DNA of 7,292 nucleotides from Candidatus Omnitrophota bacterium. Its GTDB lineage: Bacteria > Omnitrophota > Gorgyraeia > Gygaellales > Profunditerraquicolaceae. Each line of letters begins with the position of its first letter. Within the stretch, counting starts at the first letter, position 1. Below, in pieces: positions 6,618 through 7,292 of this stretch. The notes below the pieces were generated by a model. That model had not been told where the DNA came from and ran no database searches. It worked only from the letters and a program-made list of their open reading frames with translations. The position numbers and the translations under genes are program-made. The stretch covers positions 1 to 7,292 of the forward strand of contig JAFGET010000093.1 of assembly GCA_016931435.1 (NCBI GenBank), in the 5' to 3' direction.

Positions 6618-7292
6618 ATGGAGCAGGTTGATATTACAATTATAGGAGCCGGTGTTATCGGTTTAGCAGTTGCGGCCAGGCTTTCAAAGTCCGGGCAGAA
6701 TATATTGGTAGTAGAAAAAAATCCTAGTTTCGGCCAGGAAACCAGCTCCCGCAACAGCGAGGTGATCCACGCCGGAATATATTACCCTAAGGATTCTCTT
6801 AAAGCCAAAACCTGCTTAGAAGGCAAAGAACTGCTTTATATCTTCTGTACCCAGAATAAAATTCCGCATAAAAAAATAGGAAAACTTATTGTAGCCACTA
6901 AGAAAGAGGAAATCCCCGATTTACAAGGCCTCTTAGAAAACGGTTTAGCCAGCGGCGTTACTGATTTAAAGATACTTTCGCAGAAAGAGACAAAGAGCTT
7001 AGAGCCGAACATAGATTGTCTTCAAGCCATATATTCTCCCTCAACAGGGATCCTGGATACGCATAGTTTTATGAAGGCATTACTTTTTCAGTTCGAAAGC
7101 CAGGCAGGTATGATCGCTTATAATACGCAAGTAACCGCAATAGGTAAGGTAAAAGACGGCTTTGAGATTTTCGTACAAGATACCAGAGAAGGGAATTTTG
7201 AATTTTTCAGCCGTTTCGTAATAAATTGCGCCGGTTTGAATTCAGATCAGGTCGCGGCTATGTCCGGGATCGTAAAAGATGAATACAAGATA
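6618..7292 (+). CDS. lhgO: L-2-hydroxyglutarate dehydrogenase/oxidase-like FAD protein (partial, C-terminus beyond window edge)
   Basis: 225 codons are open from the ATG at 6618 to the window edge; family members have about 400, so roughly half is visible. The N-terminus DITIIGAGVIGLAVAARL is a DAO-type FAD-binding Rossmann fold with GAGVIG at 10-15, followed by the ribose-binding acidic residue in VVEKN (Glu33). TSSRNSEVIHAGIYY (42-56) is the signature stretch of the LhgO/L2HGDH group. NCAGLNSD, near the window end, is the second FAD-contacting segment. The family oxidises L-2-hydroxyglutarate to 2-oxoglutarate, passing electrons to oxygen or quinone. It is separated from gdhA by a terminator, so regulation is probably independent, although both act around 2-oxoglutarate. 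No Shine-Dalgarno is seen. A related DAO-family oxidase with another 2-hydroxyacid or amino acid substrate remains possible. Confidence 0.82.
   Translation, partial: MEQVDITIIGAGVIGLAVAARLSKSGQNILVVEKNPSFGQETSSRNSEVIHAGIYYPKDSLKAKTCLEGKELLYIFCTQNKIPHKKIGKLIVATKKEEIPDLQGLLENGLASGVTDLKILSQKETKSLEPNIDCLQAIYSPSTGILDTHSFMKALLFQFESQAGMIAYNTQVTAIGKVKDGFEIFVQDTREGNFEFFSRFVINCAGLNSDQVAAMSGIVKDEYKI

Noticed and set aside
6431..6754. 107-residue open frame on the minus strand across the palindromes, the terminator and the start of the flavoprotein gene
   Set aside because: It runs through a perfect terminator hairpin and opposite two clear genes; its sequence over 6478-6551 is just translated palindromic repeat.

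Overview
The window has moderate GC and bacterial gene organisation, with short intergenic gaps and two opposed transcription units. The protein families and codon style resemble uncultivated anaerobic lineages such as Candidatus Omnitrophota, but no phylogenetic marker gene is present, so that assignment is a weak inference. A bifurcating-type transhydrogenase (Nfn) points more firmly to a ferredoxin-using, probably fermentative or otherwise anaerobic metabolism.

Left part (1-2517, minus strand): a two-gene signalling unit. A complete FIST-domain sensor protein (2517 to 1327) is followed after 3 nt by a membrane-anchored GAF-domain histidine kinase (1323 to beyond position 1). The kinase is cut by the window edge just after its G1 ATP-binding box. 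No response regulator is visible.

Middle (2518-2860): a 343 bp divergent intergenic region. It holds a candidate promoter for the FIST-kinase unit, a strong sigma70-like promoter with extended -10 for the rightward operon, and a leader of about 175 nt before the first rightward gene. The leader can fold into a long closing helix (2709-2724 with 2816-2831) around several internal hairpins and a possible pseudoknot. It ends in a U-rich run and matches no riboswitch class I recognise.

Right part (2861-6471, plus strand): a tight three-gene operon of the two Nfn subunits, nfnA (FAD/[2Fe-2S]) and nfnB (FAD/two [4Fe-4S], GltD-like), and an NADP-type glutamate dehydrogenase, gdhA. The likely logic is that Nfn makes NADPH from NADH plus reduced ferredoxin, and GdhA uses NADPH to fix ammonium onto 2-oxoglutarate.

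End (6472-7292): two palindromic elements resembling REP or IS200/IS605-type repeats, then a perfect 15 bp terminator hairpin. Last is the 5' part of an L-2-hydroxyglutarate dehydrogenase/oxidase-like flavoprotein, whose candidate promoter lies so close to its ATG that the transcript may be leaderless. Its presumed substrate is a reduction product of 2-oxoglutarate, so the right half of the window centres on 2-oxoglutarate and glutamate.
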